Positions 17,464 through 26,651 of a stretch of DNA of 64,000 bases are shown here, piece by piece. Under the pieces are notes generated by a model. It searched no databases and was not told the DNA's origin. It was given only the letters and a program-made list of their open reading frames with translations. How positions within the stretch are numbered: the first letter of the stretch is position 1; each line of letters opens with the position of its first letter. Source of the stretch: Chitinophagales bacterium (GTDB lineage: Bacteria > Bacteroidota > Bacteroidia > Chitinophagales > UBA2359); contig JAWKLZ010000002.1 of assembly GCA_041392475.1 (NCBI GenBank), positions 1,496,501 to 1,560,500 of the forward strand, in the 5' to 3' direction. The translations under genes and the position numbers were made by a program.

Positions 17464-18216
17464 TTGGAGTATCAAATAAAACTGCCTCAATTTGAAGGCC
17501 CATTCGATTTGCTTTTGTTTTTTATCGAAAGAGACGAACTCGATATTTACGACATACCAATTGCAGAATTGACAATGGATTTCTTGGATTACATGCACCA
17601 AATGGAACAACTCAACATCGAACTGGCAAGTGAATTTATTTTGGTTGCAGCTACTTTGATGCGGATAAAAGCCAAGATGCTGATTCCGAGGAAAGAACTG
17701 AACGAGGAAGGAGAGGAAATTGACCCCCGGGAAGAATTGGTACAGCGGCTACTGGAATACAAAAAATACAAAACAGTAGTTGAAGAATTGCGAATCTTGG
17801 AGCAAGCAAGAGCCGAGCGATTCGAGAGAGGCAATACTGAATTTGAAGCCCAACAAATCTATCAGGAATATAGTAATGAAAATGACTTAGAGGCAATCAA
17901 CCTTTACAAGCTTATGAGTGTCTTTCATATAGTTTTGCAGCGTTTTGAAGAACGCAAAAAAGAGGTGAAACACGAGGTCGTTCGTTATCCTTATACCATT
18001 AAGAATCAAAAGGAAGACTTAACACAATTAATTAACTCACAAAAAGAGTTGAACTTTCAACAACTTTTTATAGCTTGCGAAAATCGTGTTCACGCTATTT
18101 TTCGTTTGTTAGCAATATTAGAAATGGCGCAAGAAAAGTTGTTGTATCTGAGAATTGGCTTGGGTATGAACAACTTTTGGGTGCGTAAAAATGTTGTTGA
18201 AAATTTAGAAGCTTAA
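17464..18216 (+). CDS. scpA: Segregation and condensation protein A
   Basis: The 250-residue product matches the ScpA kleisin: 'YQIKLPQFEGPFDLLLFFIERDELDIYDIPIAELTMDFLDYM', 'ASEFILVAATLMRIKAKMLIP', 'VQRLLEYKKYKTV', and a C-terminal winged-helix ('FQQLFIACENRVHAIFRLLAILEMAQEKLL'). ScpA joins Smc and ScpB into the condensin that organises the chromosome. The start must be TTG (17464): no ATG or GTG occurs between it and an in-frame stop at 17446. No scpB is adjacent. The next gene, a flippase-like membrane protein, starts 18 bp downstream, so they are probably cotranscribed. Confidence 0.95.
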   Translation: MEYQIKLPQFEGPFDLLLFFIERDELDIYDIPIAELTMDFLDYMHQMEQLNIELASEFILVAATLMRIKAKMLIPRKELNEEGEEIDPREELVQRLLEYKKYKTVVEELRILEQARAERFERGNTEFEAQQIYQEYSNENDLEAINLYKLMSVFHIVLQRFEERKKEVKHEVVRYPYTIKNQKEDLTQLINSQKELNFQQLFIACENRVHAIFRLLAILEMAQEKLLYLRIGLGMNNFWVRKNVVENLEA

Positions 18217-18234
18217 AAGATTTATTTTGTATTC

Positions 18235-19317
18235 ATGTCCTTATCAAATCAGCAAGTATCTTCCGAAGCATTAGAAACACTCAATCCGAACAAAGTGATT
18301 CTGCCCATCCTTCTCAGTGTGGCAATCGTGGTATTTTTGTTTGTCAAAGATTTTGAGTTTGGTGCTTTCAACAATATTCAGTGGAGTTTGGGTACGGCCT
18401 TTTGGTTTAGCATGGCGGTACTGTGTGTGGTCGTCCGACATTTTGCTTTGATGTATCGCATCAAGTTGCTGACAGGCAATAAGTTGAGTTGGAAACAAAG
18501 TTTTGATATTATTAGCCTATGGGAATTTGGTTCCGCTGTCACCCCTTCTGTAGTGGGTGGCACAGCGATTTCTTTGTTTCTCATCACCAAAGAAAAAATC
18601 AGCGGCGGCGAAACCCTTTCGGTCATCTTGTCCACTCTATTTTTAGATGGTTTGTTTTTCTTGGTAGGGATTCCATTTTTGTGGATGATATTGGGAAGTA
18701 CTTTGTTGACTCCAACGCATGACGGACAGATTGCAGTGAGTTCTGCATGGATGTATTCCTTTATTCTGGCCTATGGAGTGATGGTTGTTTACACTGCTTC
18801 AATTGGTTATGGCTTATTTATCAGCCCCAAAAGTTTCAAATGGCTGCTAATCAAAGTTACCAAATTGCCTTTCTTCAATCGGTGGAGTGAAAAAGCAGTA
18901 CAAATAGGCAATGACATGATTATAGCCTCCAATGGATTGAGAGGGAAAAAAATCTCATTTTGGGCAGGTAGTATGGGTGCTACTTTTGCAAGTTGGGGAT
19001 TGCGTTTTTTGATTCTCAACTGTGTATTATTGGGTTTGACCACGGTAGGAAGTCAATTATTACTTTTTGGCCGTCAATTGATTATTTTCATTTTGATGAT
19101 TCTTGCTCCAACTCCTGGTGGCAGTGGCGTGGCAGAAGGTTCTGTTCACAGTCTTCTCTCTGATTTTTTCCTCAATGGTACAGGGCAAGTGGATGATGGG
19201 CTTCGCCTGATTGTGATAACCGTTTGGAGATTTATTAGTTATATGTTGTATTTGTTTTTGGGGATGATAGTGCTGCGGTATTGGTTGAAGCGAGTGATGG
19301 GGAACAAAGAAAGTTGA
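18235..19317 (+). CDS. Lysylphosphatidylglycerol synthase TM-region / flippase-like membrane protein
   Basis: The 360-residue protein has about 8-9 membrane helices and the pattern of the UPF0104 / 'flippase-like domain' family (the membrane half of MprF): 'WEFGSAVTPSVVGGTAISLFLITKEKISGGETLSVILSTLFLDGLFF', an interior basic loop, and 'ILAPTPGGSGVAEGSVHSLL' near residue 295. Family members are thought to move lipids or lipid-linked substrates between leaflets; the substrate here is unknown. No catalytic aminoacyl-transferase domain is attached. It sits between scpA (18 bp) and a fatty acid desaturase (42 bp). Confidence 0.88.
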   Translation: MSLSNQQVSSEALETLNPNKVILPILLSVAIVVFLFVKDFEFGAFNNIQWSLGTAFWFSMAVLCVVVRHFALMYRIKLLTGNKLSWKQSFDIISLWEFGSAVTPSVVGGTAISLFLITKEKISGGETLSVILSTLFLDGLFFLVGIPFLWMILGSTLLTPTHDGQIAVSSAWMYSFILAYGVMVVYTASIGYGLFISPKSFKWLLIKVTKLPFFNRWSEKAVQIGNDMIIASNGLRGKKISFWAGSMGATFASWGLRFLILNCVLLGLTTVGSQLLLFGRQLIIFILMILAPTPGGSGVAEGSVHSLLSDFFLNGTGQVDDGLRLIVITVWRFISYMLYLFLGMIVLRYWLKRVMGNKES

Positions 19318-19359
19318 AAATCCCTATTTTTGTCCACCACAAAAACAAGGAACAATCCC

Positions 19360-20475
19360 ATGACCAACATCCAATTCCAACCATCTTCCAAATCCCAACA
19401 AGACTTCTACAAAACCCTTCAAAAACGGGTCAATGCCCATTTTCAAGCCGAACAAACACACAAACACGCCAATAAGTCAATGCTCTTCAAATGCGGTTTG
19501 TTCTTCACCACAACCCTCGCCCTATACCTCCTATTCATCTCCAATTGGTTCACTTTCTGGCAATTGTTGCCAATAGCCATTCTATTAGGTTGGTTCAAAG
19601 CATTGACAGGTATCAACATCGGACACGATGCTATTCACGGAGCGTTCAGTTCCTCCAAAAAATGGAACGAAGTATTGGGGCGAATTTTTGACCTCTTGGG
19701 AGTCAATCCCTACACTTGGCGCATCACCCACAACATCGTTCACCACACCTACACCAACATTCCCGAACACGACTACGACATTGAAGTATCGCCCAAACTC
19801 TTGCGAATGTCGCCCAAAGGCATATTGCTGCCACACATGCGCTTCCAACAATATTATGCCTTCGTTTTGTACGGTTTTTCGTCCATCTTTCGAGCATTTA
19901 GCCAGGAATATGTGAAGTTTTTCAGCAAAAAATTAGGCGGCTACGACTGTCCAACACCTCCCCGAAAAGAATATGTACATCTATTTTTCTGGCGTTTTTT
20001 GTTTTATACACTCTTTTTAGCCGTACCCTTGATGCGTTTATCGCTGGTTTGGTGGCAGGTGATTTTACTATTCATCGTGATGATGTTTATCCAAGGATTA
20101 TTTTTGGGAGTTGTTTTTCAGTTGGCACACATTGTCGAAAAAGTAGATTTTCCAGCACCGAATCAGGAAGGAGAATTGCAGCACACTTGGGCAGTCCACC
20201 AATTGAAGACTACCGCCAATTTTGCAGCCCAAAATCCTGTGGTCAATTTTTTGTGTGGAGGACTCAATACCCAAATCGAACACCATCTTTTCCCCCATAT
20301 CTGCCACATTCATTATCCGAACATTGCGCCCATTGTAGCCAAAACCGCAGAGGAATTTGGCTTGCCTTACAATGAATACCCCACATTCAGTAGCGCATTG
20401 AAGTCACATTTTCGTCAATTGAAGAAATTTGGGCAAGGTGAAACAAAAGCAAAAAATGAATTCGCAGTCAGTTAG
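19360..20475 (+). CDS. Membrane fatty acid desaturase
   Basis: I use the ATG at 19360 (371 residues); the frame opens at a TTG 30 bases earlier. The three histidine boxes of di-iron membrane desaturases are present: HDAIH (preceded by GINIG), HNIVHH (followed by TYTN), and QIEHH (followed by LFPH). The Q in the third box is typical of front-end/acyl-lipid desaturases. Four transmembrane segments flank them. The enzyme inserts a double bond into membrane acyl chains using oxygen and a reductant; regiospecificity cannot be read from sequence. Cold or fluidity control is plausible but not shown. Confidence 0.92.
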   Translation: MTNIQFQPSSKSQQDFYKTLQKRVNAHFQAEQTHKHANKSMLFKCGLFFTTTLALYLLFISNWFTFWQLLPIAILLGWFKALTGINIGHDAIHGAFSSSKKWNEVLGRIFDLLGVNPYTWRITHNIVHHTYTNIPEHDYDIEVSPKLLRMSPKGILLPHMRFQQYYAFVLYGFSSIFRAFSQEYVKFFSKKLGGYDCPTPPRKEYVHLFFWRFLFYTLFLAVPLMRLSLVWWQVILLFIVMMFIQGLFLGVVFQLAHIVEKVDFPAPNQEGELQHTWAVHQLKTTANFAAQNPVVNFLCGGLNTQIEHHLFPHICHIHYPNIAPIVAKTAEEFGLPYNEYPTFSSALKSHFRQLKKFGQGETKAKNEFAVS

Positions 20476-20512
20476 GTTTTGAAAACAAAACGGTGATTGT
20501 TGTGTTTTTAGG

Positions 20513-20520
20513 TATCTTTG
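20513..20520 (+). promoter_or_regulatory. Candidate -7 box (TATCTTTG) driving the TPP-riboswitch transcript
   Basis: TATCTTTG fits TAnnTTTG and lies 19 bases before the 5' end of the riboswitch at 20539, so transcription would start just ahead of the aptamer. Confidence 0.55.
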
Positions 20521-20538
20521 TATCAACAATTAAAAATT

Positions 20539-20623
20539 GTAGTAAGGGGTGCTTCAATAACTCATTGAGGCTGAGATGATACCCGTTGAACCTGATGCGG
20601 ATAATACCGACGAAGGGAACTAC
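20539..20623 (+). ncRNA. TPP riboswitch (THI element)
   Basis: The aptamer shows the conserved pieces in order: GGGGTGC (20546-20552), GGCTGAGATGATACCC (20569-20584), GAACCTGATGC (20588-20598), GGATAATACCG (20599-20609) and GAAGGGA (20612-20618). The closing P1 stem is GTAGT (20539-20543) with ACTAC (20619-20623). It binds thiamine pyrophosphate and normally shuts off the downstream gene. About 158 bases separate it from the TonB receptor ATG, enough for an expression platform. Confidence 0.96.
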
Positions 20624-20781
20624 TTTAGAGATTGGTTGAATAGTGACTGGTGATGAGTAATTGGTTTACAAAGTAATCCAATAGTTATTGGTCATTTAGT
20701 ACTTCCCCTACCTCTATTCCATTTTGTTTATCTCTCCTTTTACTTCAATTTCATTTTTTTCAACATTCAATAAGAATAAAA

Positions 20782-23235
20782 ATGAAATACCTAATCAAAC
20801 CCTTTATTGCAGCACTTTTTGCGCTATCATTTTCCATTTCTATTCATGCCCAACACACCATTTTCGGTACTGTCACCACTGAAAAAAATGACCCTATTGT
20901 AGGCGCAAACATCGTATTGACCAATACTTTTGGCGGAACCGTTACCGACGAAAATGGACAATTTCGCTTAGAAAAGTTGAAGCCTGGAAATTACCAACTC
21001 CAAATCAGTTTTGTTGGCTTCAAAACTTATACAAAGGAAATCGAACTCATGGAAGATATCCAATTGAAGGTTGCTTTGCCCGAAGCAGATATTCTTTCGG
21101 ACGAGGTAATTGTTGCAGCGACAAGAGCCTCCAAAAATTCTGCAACGACTTATTCGACCTTAAAAAAGGAAGAAATCGAGCGCATGAATTTGGGGCAAGA
21201 TGTTCCGTTTTTATTGCAGCAAACACCTTCAACAGTTGTTAATTCCGATGCAGGCGCAGGTATAGGTTATACAGGCATTCGCATCAGAGGCACTGATGCT
21301 ACCCGTATCAATGTAACCATCAATGGAATACCTCTCAATGATTCTGAATCACATGCCCTTTATTGGGTTAATTCTCCAGATTTGGGTTCTTCGATTGACA
21401 ATATCCAAATCCAACGAGGAGTCGGTACTTCGACCAATGGCGCAGGGGCATTTGGAGGAAGCATCAACATCATGACGGGTAAACTGAACAAAGATGCTTA
21501 TGTTGAAACCAACCATACTTTTGGTTCTTTCAACACCCGCAAACACAATGTCGCTTTTGGTTCGGGCTTGCTCAACGATAAGTTTGTGGTCGAAGGGCGT
21601 TTGTCTAAAATCAGTTCGGATGGATATGTCGATCGAGCAAGTTCTGATTTGGATTCGTGGTTCATGTCCGCAGCGTATTATGGTAAAAATACCTTGATTC
21701 GCTTCAATGCCTTTGCAGGACACGAAGTTACTTATCAGTCTTGGGAAGGTATCGACGCATTTCAATTGGAGAACGACCGGACTGCAAATATTTACACTTA
21801 TGAAAATCAAGTAGATGATTATGCACAAGACCACTATCAACTACATTTTGCACAGGCTTTGAACACCCATTGGAACTTCAATTTGGCAGGGCATTATACG
21901 TATGGACGGGGCTTTTATGAGCAGTTCAAAGACGGTGAAAATTTGGCGGATTATGGTTTAGAGAACACGACTGTTTTTGAAGAAATTGAAGGAGAAATGG
22001 TCTTGATTGAAGAAACGGATTTGATTCGCCGAAAATGGTTGGACAATGATTTTTATGGTTTTACTTCAAGCCTCAATTACCGTAAAGATCGCCTCAATGC
22101 CACACTTGGAGGAGCGTGGAATCGCTACGATGGCAACCATTTTGGCGAAGTGATTTGGGCGCAATTCATGGGGACAAATGGTGATATTCGACAACGCTAC
22201 TACGACAATGTGGGTGACAAAAAAGACTTCAATGTGTACCTCAAAAGTGAATTTGAACATTCCAATAAATTGAGTTCTTTCATTGACCTTCAATACAGAA
22301 GCATTGACTACCGCATTGAAGGAGTGGATGAAGATCAAGGGATGGTCAATATCCAAAAAGATTACGGTTTTTTCAATCCCAAAGTAGGTGTAAATTACCA
22401 ATTGAATAAAAAGAGCAATCTGTATGCGTCTTATGCCATCGCACACCGAGAGCCGACTCGCACAAATATTGTGGACAATGCGGTAGAACCTTTGGCGGAA
22501 GAATTGCAAGACATTGAAGTGGGTTATCAGTTTCAAGGGAATCGTACTGCCTTCAATGTCAATGTCTATTACATGAACTACAAAGACCAATTGGTGCCGA
22601 CAGGAAACCTAAATGATGTGGGTGCACCGATTCAAGAAAATGTGGCAGAAAGTTACCGAGCAGGAATCGAACTTTCAGGGGGCATTCAGTTGAGCAGCAA
22701 ATTGAAGTGGGAAGCCAATGCGACTTTTGGAACGAGCAATATTTCGCAGTTTCACTTGTTTACAAGTATTTTCACCGACCCTGTTTCCTTTGGTTATGTG
22801 GGTGATACAACAATTACCTACGCCAACACCGAAATCGCTTTTTCACCCAACATTATTGCCGCTTCTACATTGACTTATTCACCTGTCAAAAACTTGGATT
22901 TGCGTTTGTTGAGCAAATATGTGGGCGAACAGTTTTTGGACAATACTGCTGATGATAGCCGCAAATTGGATGCTTTTTTGTTGAACAATCTGCAATTGGA
23001 GTACAAATTGAAGAATGTATTTTTTGAAGAAATTACCTTCAATCTATTGTTCAACAATGTGTTTGATGTGTTGTATGAACCGAATGGATATACTTATTTT
23101 CTTTTGTTTGATGCAGAAGCTCCTGGTTTTGTTGCAGACCCTATTCCGAATTTCAACCCTACTCCTACGAATTATAATTATTACTATCCACAGGCGGGGA
23201 TGAATTTTTTGATGGGGGTGAAGGTGAGGTTTTGA
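20782..23235 (+). CDS. TonB-dependent outer-membrane receptor, probable thiamine transporter
   Basis: The 817-residue protein has a signal peptide (cleavage after HAQ, residue 24) and an N-terminal CarboxypepD-reg-like domain (about 25-105, 'GTVTTEKNDPIVGANIVLTN'). The plug domain follows, with 'EEIERMNLGQDVPFLLQQTPS', 'GYTGIRIRGTDATRINVTINGIPLNDSE' and 'IDNIQIQRGVGTSTNGAGAFGGSINI'. A 22-strand-type barrel ends in a terminal phenylalanine. It imports a substrate across the outer membrane using TonB energy. The TPP riboswitch directly upstream indicates thiamine or a thiamine precursor as substrate, as described for riboswitch-linked receptors in Bacteroidota. No thiamine biosynthesis gene is adjacent. 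Confidence 0.93.
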   Translation: MKYLIKPFIAALFALSFSISIHAQHTIFGTVTTEKNDPIVGANIVLTNTFGGTVTDENGQFRLEKLKPGNYQLQISFVGFKTYTKEIELMEDIQLKVALPEADILSDEVIVAATRASKNSATTYSTLKKEEIERMNLGQDVPFLLQQTPSTVVNSDAGAGIGYTGIRIRGTDATRINVTINGIPLNDSESHALYWVNSPDLGSSIDNIQIQRGVGTSTNGAGAFGGSINIMTGKLNKDAYVETNHTFGSFNTRKHNVAFGSGLLNDKFVVEGRLSKISSDGYVDRASSDLDSWFMSAAYYGKNTLIRFNAFAGHEVTYQSWEGIDAFQLENDRTANIYTYENQVDDYAQDHYQLHFAQALNTHWNFNLAGHYTYGRGFYEQFKDGENLADYGLENTTVFEEIEGEMVLIEETDLIRRKWLDNDFYGFTSSLNYRKDRLNATLGGAWNRYDGNHFGEVIWAQFMGTNGDIRQRYYDNVGDKKDFNVYLKSEFEHSNKLSSFIDLQYRSIDYRIEGVDEDQGMVNIQKDYGFFNPKVGVNYQLNKKSNLYASYAIAHREPTRTNIVDNAVEPLAEELQDIEVGYQFQGNRTAFNVNVYYMNYKDQLVPTGNLNDVGAPIQENVAESYRAGIELSGGIQLSSKLKWEANATFGTSNISQFHLFTSIFTDPVSFGYVGDTTITYANTEIAFSPNIIAASTLTYSPVKNLDLRLLSKYVGEQFLDNTADDSRKLDAFLLNNLQLEYKLKNVFFEEITFNLLFNNVFDVLYEPNGYTYFLLFDAEAPGFVADPIPNFNPTPTNYNYYYPQAGMNFLMGVKVRF

Positions 23236-23265
23236 TTTAGCGAAACTTTAGGAAGCATACTTTTG
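23231..23265 (+). promoter_or_regulatory. Candidate promoter for the DUF2442 gene
   Basis: TTTG (23231-23234), 23 bases, then TACTTTTG (23258-23265), resembling the Bacteroidota -33/-7 pair. It lies 15 bases before the ATG at 23280 and overlaps the end of the TonB-receptor gene. Confidence 0.4.
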
Positions 23266-23279
23266 TTTAGTGTAATGTT

Positions 23280-23801
23280 ATGATTAAAAAATCAAAAAAT
23301 ATTAAAATCATTGACGAAACTTCCAATTCAAAAGAAGATGAAGTCATCACTATTTCTAAAGCAAAATATTTGTATGATTATACATTGGAGATTGAGTTTG
23401 ATAATGGCGTTATTCAAAAGGTTGATTTTGCGCCTTTTTTAACTTCTTCTCCTCACCTAGAAGTTAAGAAATATTTGAATGTTTTTTTGTTTAGAAAATT
23501 TACTTTGGAGAATGGTCAATTGTATTGGAATGATTATGACTTGATATTTCCGATTGGTGATTTATACACGAATGATATAAAACCTTACCTGCAACCCATT
23601 TCTCCCTTTGAAAAGAGCCTGCAAACTTTAATAAAAGATCTTGCTGAAATGTTAAAAGAAGATTCCTCTGTGTCTTTTGGAGATTTATTACCTAAAGAAA
23701 GTAATATTTCAAGTGACGATTTTTTTAAAAATCCTGTTAGAAGTTTTCTTGAGGAATTGGTTTCAGTAAATCGTAAATCTAAAACCACTGCCCATAATTA
23801 A
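23280..23801 (+). CDS. DUF2442 domain protein
   Basis: A 173-residue cytosolic protein with the DUF2442 core ('ITISKAKYLYDYTLEIEFDNGVIQKVDFAPFL...FRKFTLENGQLYWNDYDLIFPIGDLY', about residues 22-100). A longer, helical C-terminal tail follows, with an acidic patch and 'KSLQTLIKDLAEMLKEDSS'. DUF2442 proteins are small and often paired with toxin-antitoxin-like DUF4160 genes, but no such partner is visible. Base composition is more A-rich than in neighbours. It follows the TonB receptor by 44 bp, and may be read through from the riboswitch transcript or use its own promoter. Confidence 0.75.
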   Translation: MIKKSKNIKIIDETSNSKEDEVITISKAKYLYDYTLEIEFDNGVIQKVDFAPFLTSSPHLEVKKYLNVFLFRKFTLENGQLYWNDYDLIFPIGDLYTNDIKPYLQPISPFEKSLQTLIKDLAEMLKEDSSVSFGDLLPKESNISSDDFFKNPVRSFLEELVSVNRKSKTTAHN

Positions 23802-23928
23802 TTCATTTTTTAATATAGTGAAATAATTCAATGTAATGATTTGATTTTTACAGTTTATTGTTTATTTTTGAATGGAAAACATATAAATGTATGTTTAGTG
23901 TGTTTTTTCTTCAAATTAGGCTGTTGCA

Positions 23929-24663
23929 ATGAATATTACAAGTAAAAATAAGAATTACTACAATTGGTTGATATATTTAATAGTAGTATTATTTCTATCA
24001 ACTGCCTGTACCAAAATCGAAACTCCTCCAGCAATCACTCCACCTCCCATTCCCAAAACTCCAAAACTAAGCCTGCCAATTGGAGGGAGTCAGTATGCCA
24101 ATTGTCTATTGATGTCTTGGCAAAAAGTGGAATTTGCAGAAAATTATACTGTTCAAATAGCAACAGATTCTATTTTTTCCTTCAATGGCTCACGAATATT
24201 AGAAGAAAAATTAGACAGCTCGGAGCAGACGTATGTGATGGATTTTAGGAATATTGAATCTGGTAGTTATTATTGCAGAGTCAAGTCAGGCAATATTGCA
24301 GGAGAAAGTGAATGGTCTACGCCAGTGTCTTTTCAAATCAACCTACAAAACATTAGCGATTGTATAGAATATGAATCACCCACTCCACCGTTTTTACAAA
24401 TGCCATTGGACAGTATGAGCATTGATGGAAATGCAGTAACGTTTTCGTGGACTAGTTCTACAAAAGCAACGCATTACCGTTTAGAAGTTAAAGCATTGAC
24501 CAGCTTTCCGCAAGTTATTTATGATAATTCGGATATTTACGAGTCTACACGGACTATTCAATCTTTTAAAAACGGCCCTTATTATGCTTGGAGGGTGAAA
24601 GCCTACAACCATACTGCTGAAAGTGCTTGGTCGGATGCTCGGGTTTTTCGGATTGAACCCTAA
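23929..24663 (+). CDS. Lipoprotein with two fibronectin-III-like modules
   Basis: The 244-residue product starts with a lipoprotein signal (hydrophobic stretch, lipobox STAC, then TKIETPPAITPPPIPK, a proline-rich spacer). Two FN3-like modules follow: about 55-140 ('CLLMSWQKVEFAENYTVQIATDSIF...SGSYYCRVKSGNIAGESEWSTPVSF') and about 155-244 ('VTFSWTSSTKATHYRLEVKAL...GPYYAWRVKAYNHTAESAWSDARVF'). These modules mediate binding, suggesting a surface lipoprotein. No enzyme domain. Downstream is a short hairpin-like repeat (AAAAGACT/AGTCTTTT, 24684-24721). Confidence 0.8.
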   Translation: MNITSKNKNYYNWLIYLIVVLFLSTACTKIETPPAITPPPIPKTPKLSLPIGGSQYANCLLMSWQKVEFAENYTVQIATDSIFSFNGSRILEEKLDSSEQTYVMDFRNIESGSYYCRVKSGNIAGESEWSTPVSFQINLQNISDCIEYESPTPPFLQMPLDSMSIDGNAVTFSWTSSTKATHYRLEVKALTSFPQVIYDNSDIYESTRTIQSFKNGPYYAWRVKAYNHTAESAWSDARVFRIEP

Positions 24664-24740
24664 ATTATTGAAAATCAATTCAAAAAAGACTTGCGAAAAG
24701 GTGTGTGATTGTTAGTCTTTTATAATCATAAGTTCAATGA

Positions 24741-24748
24741 TAACTTTG
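24741..24748 (+). promoter_or_regulatory. Candidate -7 box (TAACTTTG) for adk
   Basis: TAACTTTG matches TAnnTTTG 78 bases before the adk ATG at 24826. A -33 partner is not visible at standard spacing. Confidence 0.4.
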
Positions 24749-24825
24749 AGCATTCTTTTAAAATTTGAAGCTTTTTTTGCTATCTTCGCAAAATTTGAAG
24801 CATTAACCTAATTTTTCTTACAAAT

Positions 24826-25422
24826 ATGCTTAACATTATCTTATTCGGACCTCCAGGTAGTGGTAAAGGAACACAAGCGGCACTATTGGTCGAAAAATAC
24901 AACTTGGAGCATACTTCAACAGGTGATTTATTGCGAGCAGAAAAAGCTGCTAAAACACCACTGGGTTTAGAAGCCAAAAAGTACATGGATGCTGGTAATC
25001 TTGTGCCTGACGAAGTAGTCATTGGTATGATTCGCAACAAACTGGCTGCAAAAGTAGATGAAGTAGATGGTTTTATTTTTGATGGGTTTCCTCGTACTGT
25101 TGCCCAGGCAGAAGCACTAGATAATTTATTTGCAGAAAGAACATTGAAAATTGACATCATGCTTTCTTTAAGAGTTCCCGAAGAAGAATTGGTCAAACGT
25201 GTTTTGGCAAGAGGAGAAACTTCTGGACGGGCTGATGATAAGGATGAATCTATCATTCGTAATCGAGTTTTGGTCTATGAAACAGAAACTGCTCCAGTTG
25301 CAAATTATTATGCTCATCAAGGTAAATTGGTGACCATCAATGGCGTTGGTTCTATTGACGAAATCAGCCAAGCACTTTGTGAAGAGGTAGATGCAATCAA
25401 ACCTTCTTCTTCTAATAGATAA
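24826..25422 (+). CDS. adk: Adenylate kinase (short-lid form)
   Basis: A 198-residue adenylate kinase: P-loop GPPGSGKGTQ (residues 7-16), NMP-binding 'HTSTGDLLRAE', 'DGFPRTVAQAEAL', and 'RVLARGETSGRADDKDESIIRNRV' with the short lid that lacks the zinc-finger insertion, the usual form in Bacteroidota. It interconverts ATP + AMP and 2 ADP, balancing cellular energy charge. The ATG is 1 codon before LNIILFG. It lies upstream of obg on the same strand, about 225 bp apart. Confidence 0.96.
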   Translation: MLNIILFGPPGSGKGTQAALLVEKYNLEHTSTGDLLRAEKAAKTPLGLEAKKYMDAGNLVPDEVVIGMIRNKLAAKVDEVDGFIFDGFPRTVAQAEALDNLFAERTLKIDIMLSLRVPEEELVKRVLARGETSGRADDKDESIIRNRVLVYETETAPVANYYAHQGKLVTINGVGSIDEISQALCEEVDAIKPSSSNR

Positions 25423-25646
25423 TAAAAATTGTTTCTTATTTTAAGAAATTAAGTAACGGTCAAAAAATAAGTCGTGCATTTGAAATTTCCAGCAATCTGA
25501 TTTAGAAGTGGTTTTTTCATTTTAATTCGTTACTAAGTTCAAACAAGTTCAACACGAATACCAATTTGATTGATATTCGTGTTTTTGTTTTTGTAGGTAT
25601 GGAAGACGGTATCAGAGTAAATACCAGTCTGTTAAATTTTTGTATA

Positions 25647-26651
25647 ATGGCTACTGATAATCAAAATTTTGTAGATTACGTAAAAATCATGTTTCGCTCA
25701 GGAAATGGCGGAGCTGGTTCGGTACACTTTCGCCGCGAAAAATTTGAGCCGAAAGGTGGACCTGATGGCGGAAATGGTGGAGTTGGTGGAAGCATTATTT
25801 TGGAAGGAGACAAACAAATGTGGACATTACTGCCATTGAGGTTTCGCCGGCATGTTTTTGCGGAAGATGGAGGAAATGGTGCTAAGTCTTTAAGAACGGG
25901 GGCGGATGGAGAGAATATCATTATCAAAGTGCCTTTAGGAACTATCGCAAAAGATGCAGAAACGGGAGAAATAGATATTGAAATCACCGAACACGAAGAA
26001 CAACAGGTTTTGTTGTCAGGTGGTCGGGGAGGAATGGGAAATGCTTTTTTCAAATCGGCAACGCACCAAACACCGAGGTATGCACAACCAGGAGAGCCAG
26101 GTATTGAGGCTTGGAAAATATTGGAATTGAAAGTATTGGCAGATGTGGGTTTGGTGGGGTTTCCCAATGCTGGAAAATCCACTTTGCTGTCAGTCGTTTC
26201 AGCTGCAAAACCCAAAATTGCGAACTACCCTTTTACCACTCTTCGCCCCAATTTAGGGATAGTGGCTTATCGAGAGAATTTGTCTTTTGTAATGGCAGAT
26301 ATTCCTGGTATCATTGAAGGCGCACATGAAGGGAAAGGATTGGGGCACCGCTTTTTGCGACACATAGAGCGCAATTCAATTCTATTGTTTATGGTCGCTG
26401 GAGATGCGGATGATATTAAAAAACAGTATGAAATTTTATTAGCAGAATGTGCGGCCTACAATCCGCTTTTGCTGCAAAAAGAACGCATTTTGGCAATATC
26501 GAAAGCTGATTTATTGGATGAAGAACTGCGTGAATGGATTCGCCCAAACTTACCTAAAGATGTACCCTATATTTTTATGTCTGCAGTAACAGGTGAAAAT
26601 GTACTCCAATTGAAGGACATGATATGGGAAAGTTTGAACAAATATGAATAA
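25647..26651 (+). CDS. obg: GTPase Obg
   Basis: I use the ATG at 25647 (334 residues, MATDNQNFVDYVKIMFRSG), which gives the standard Obg N-terminus; the open frame begins at a TTG far upstream. The glycine-rich Obg fold ('GNGGAGSVHFRREKFEPKGGPDGGNGG') is followed by the G domain with G1 GFPNAGKST, G3 DIPG (after VMADIPGIIEGAHEGKGLGHRFL) and G4 SKAD, ending 'SAVTGENVLQLKDMIWESL'. Obg is an essential GTPase in ribosome assembly and the stringent response. Its end overlaps the next gene by 8 bp. Confidence 0.96.
   Translation: MATDNQNFVDYVKIMFRSGNGGAGSVHFRREKFEPKGGPDGGNGGVGGSIILEGDKQMWTLLPLRFRRHVFAEDGGNGAKSLRTGADGENIIIKVPLGTIAKDAETGEIDIEITEHEEQQVLLSGGRGGMGNAFFKSATHQTPRYAQPGEPGIEAWKILELKVLADVGLVGFPNAGKSTLLSVVSAAKPKIANYPFTTLRPNLGIVAYRENLSFVMADIPGIIEGAHEGKGLGHRFLRHIERNSILLFMVAGDADDIKKQYEILLAECAAYNPLLLQKERILAISKADLLDEELREWIRPNLPKDVPYIFMSAVTGENVLQLKDMIWESLNKYE

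Noticed and set aside
20476..20781. tRNA or other structured RNA besides the TPP riboswitch
   Set aside because: Nothing but the THI element and a promoter box was seen there.
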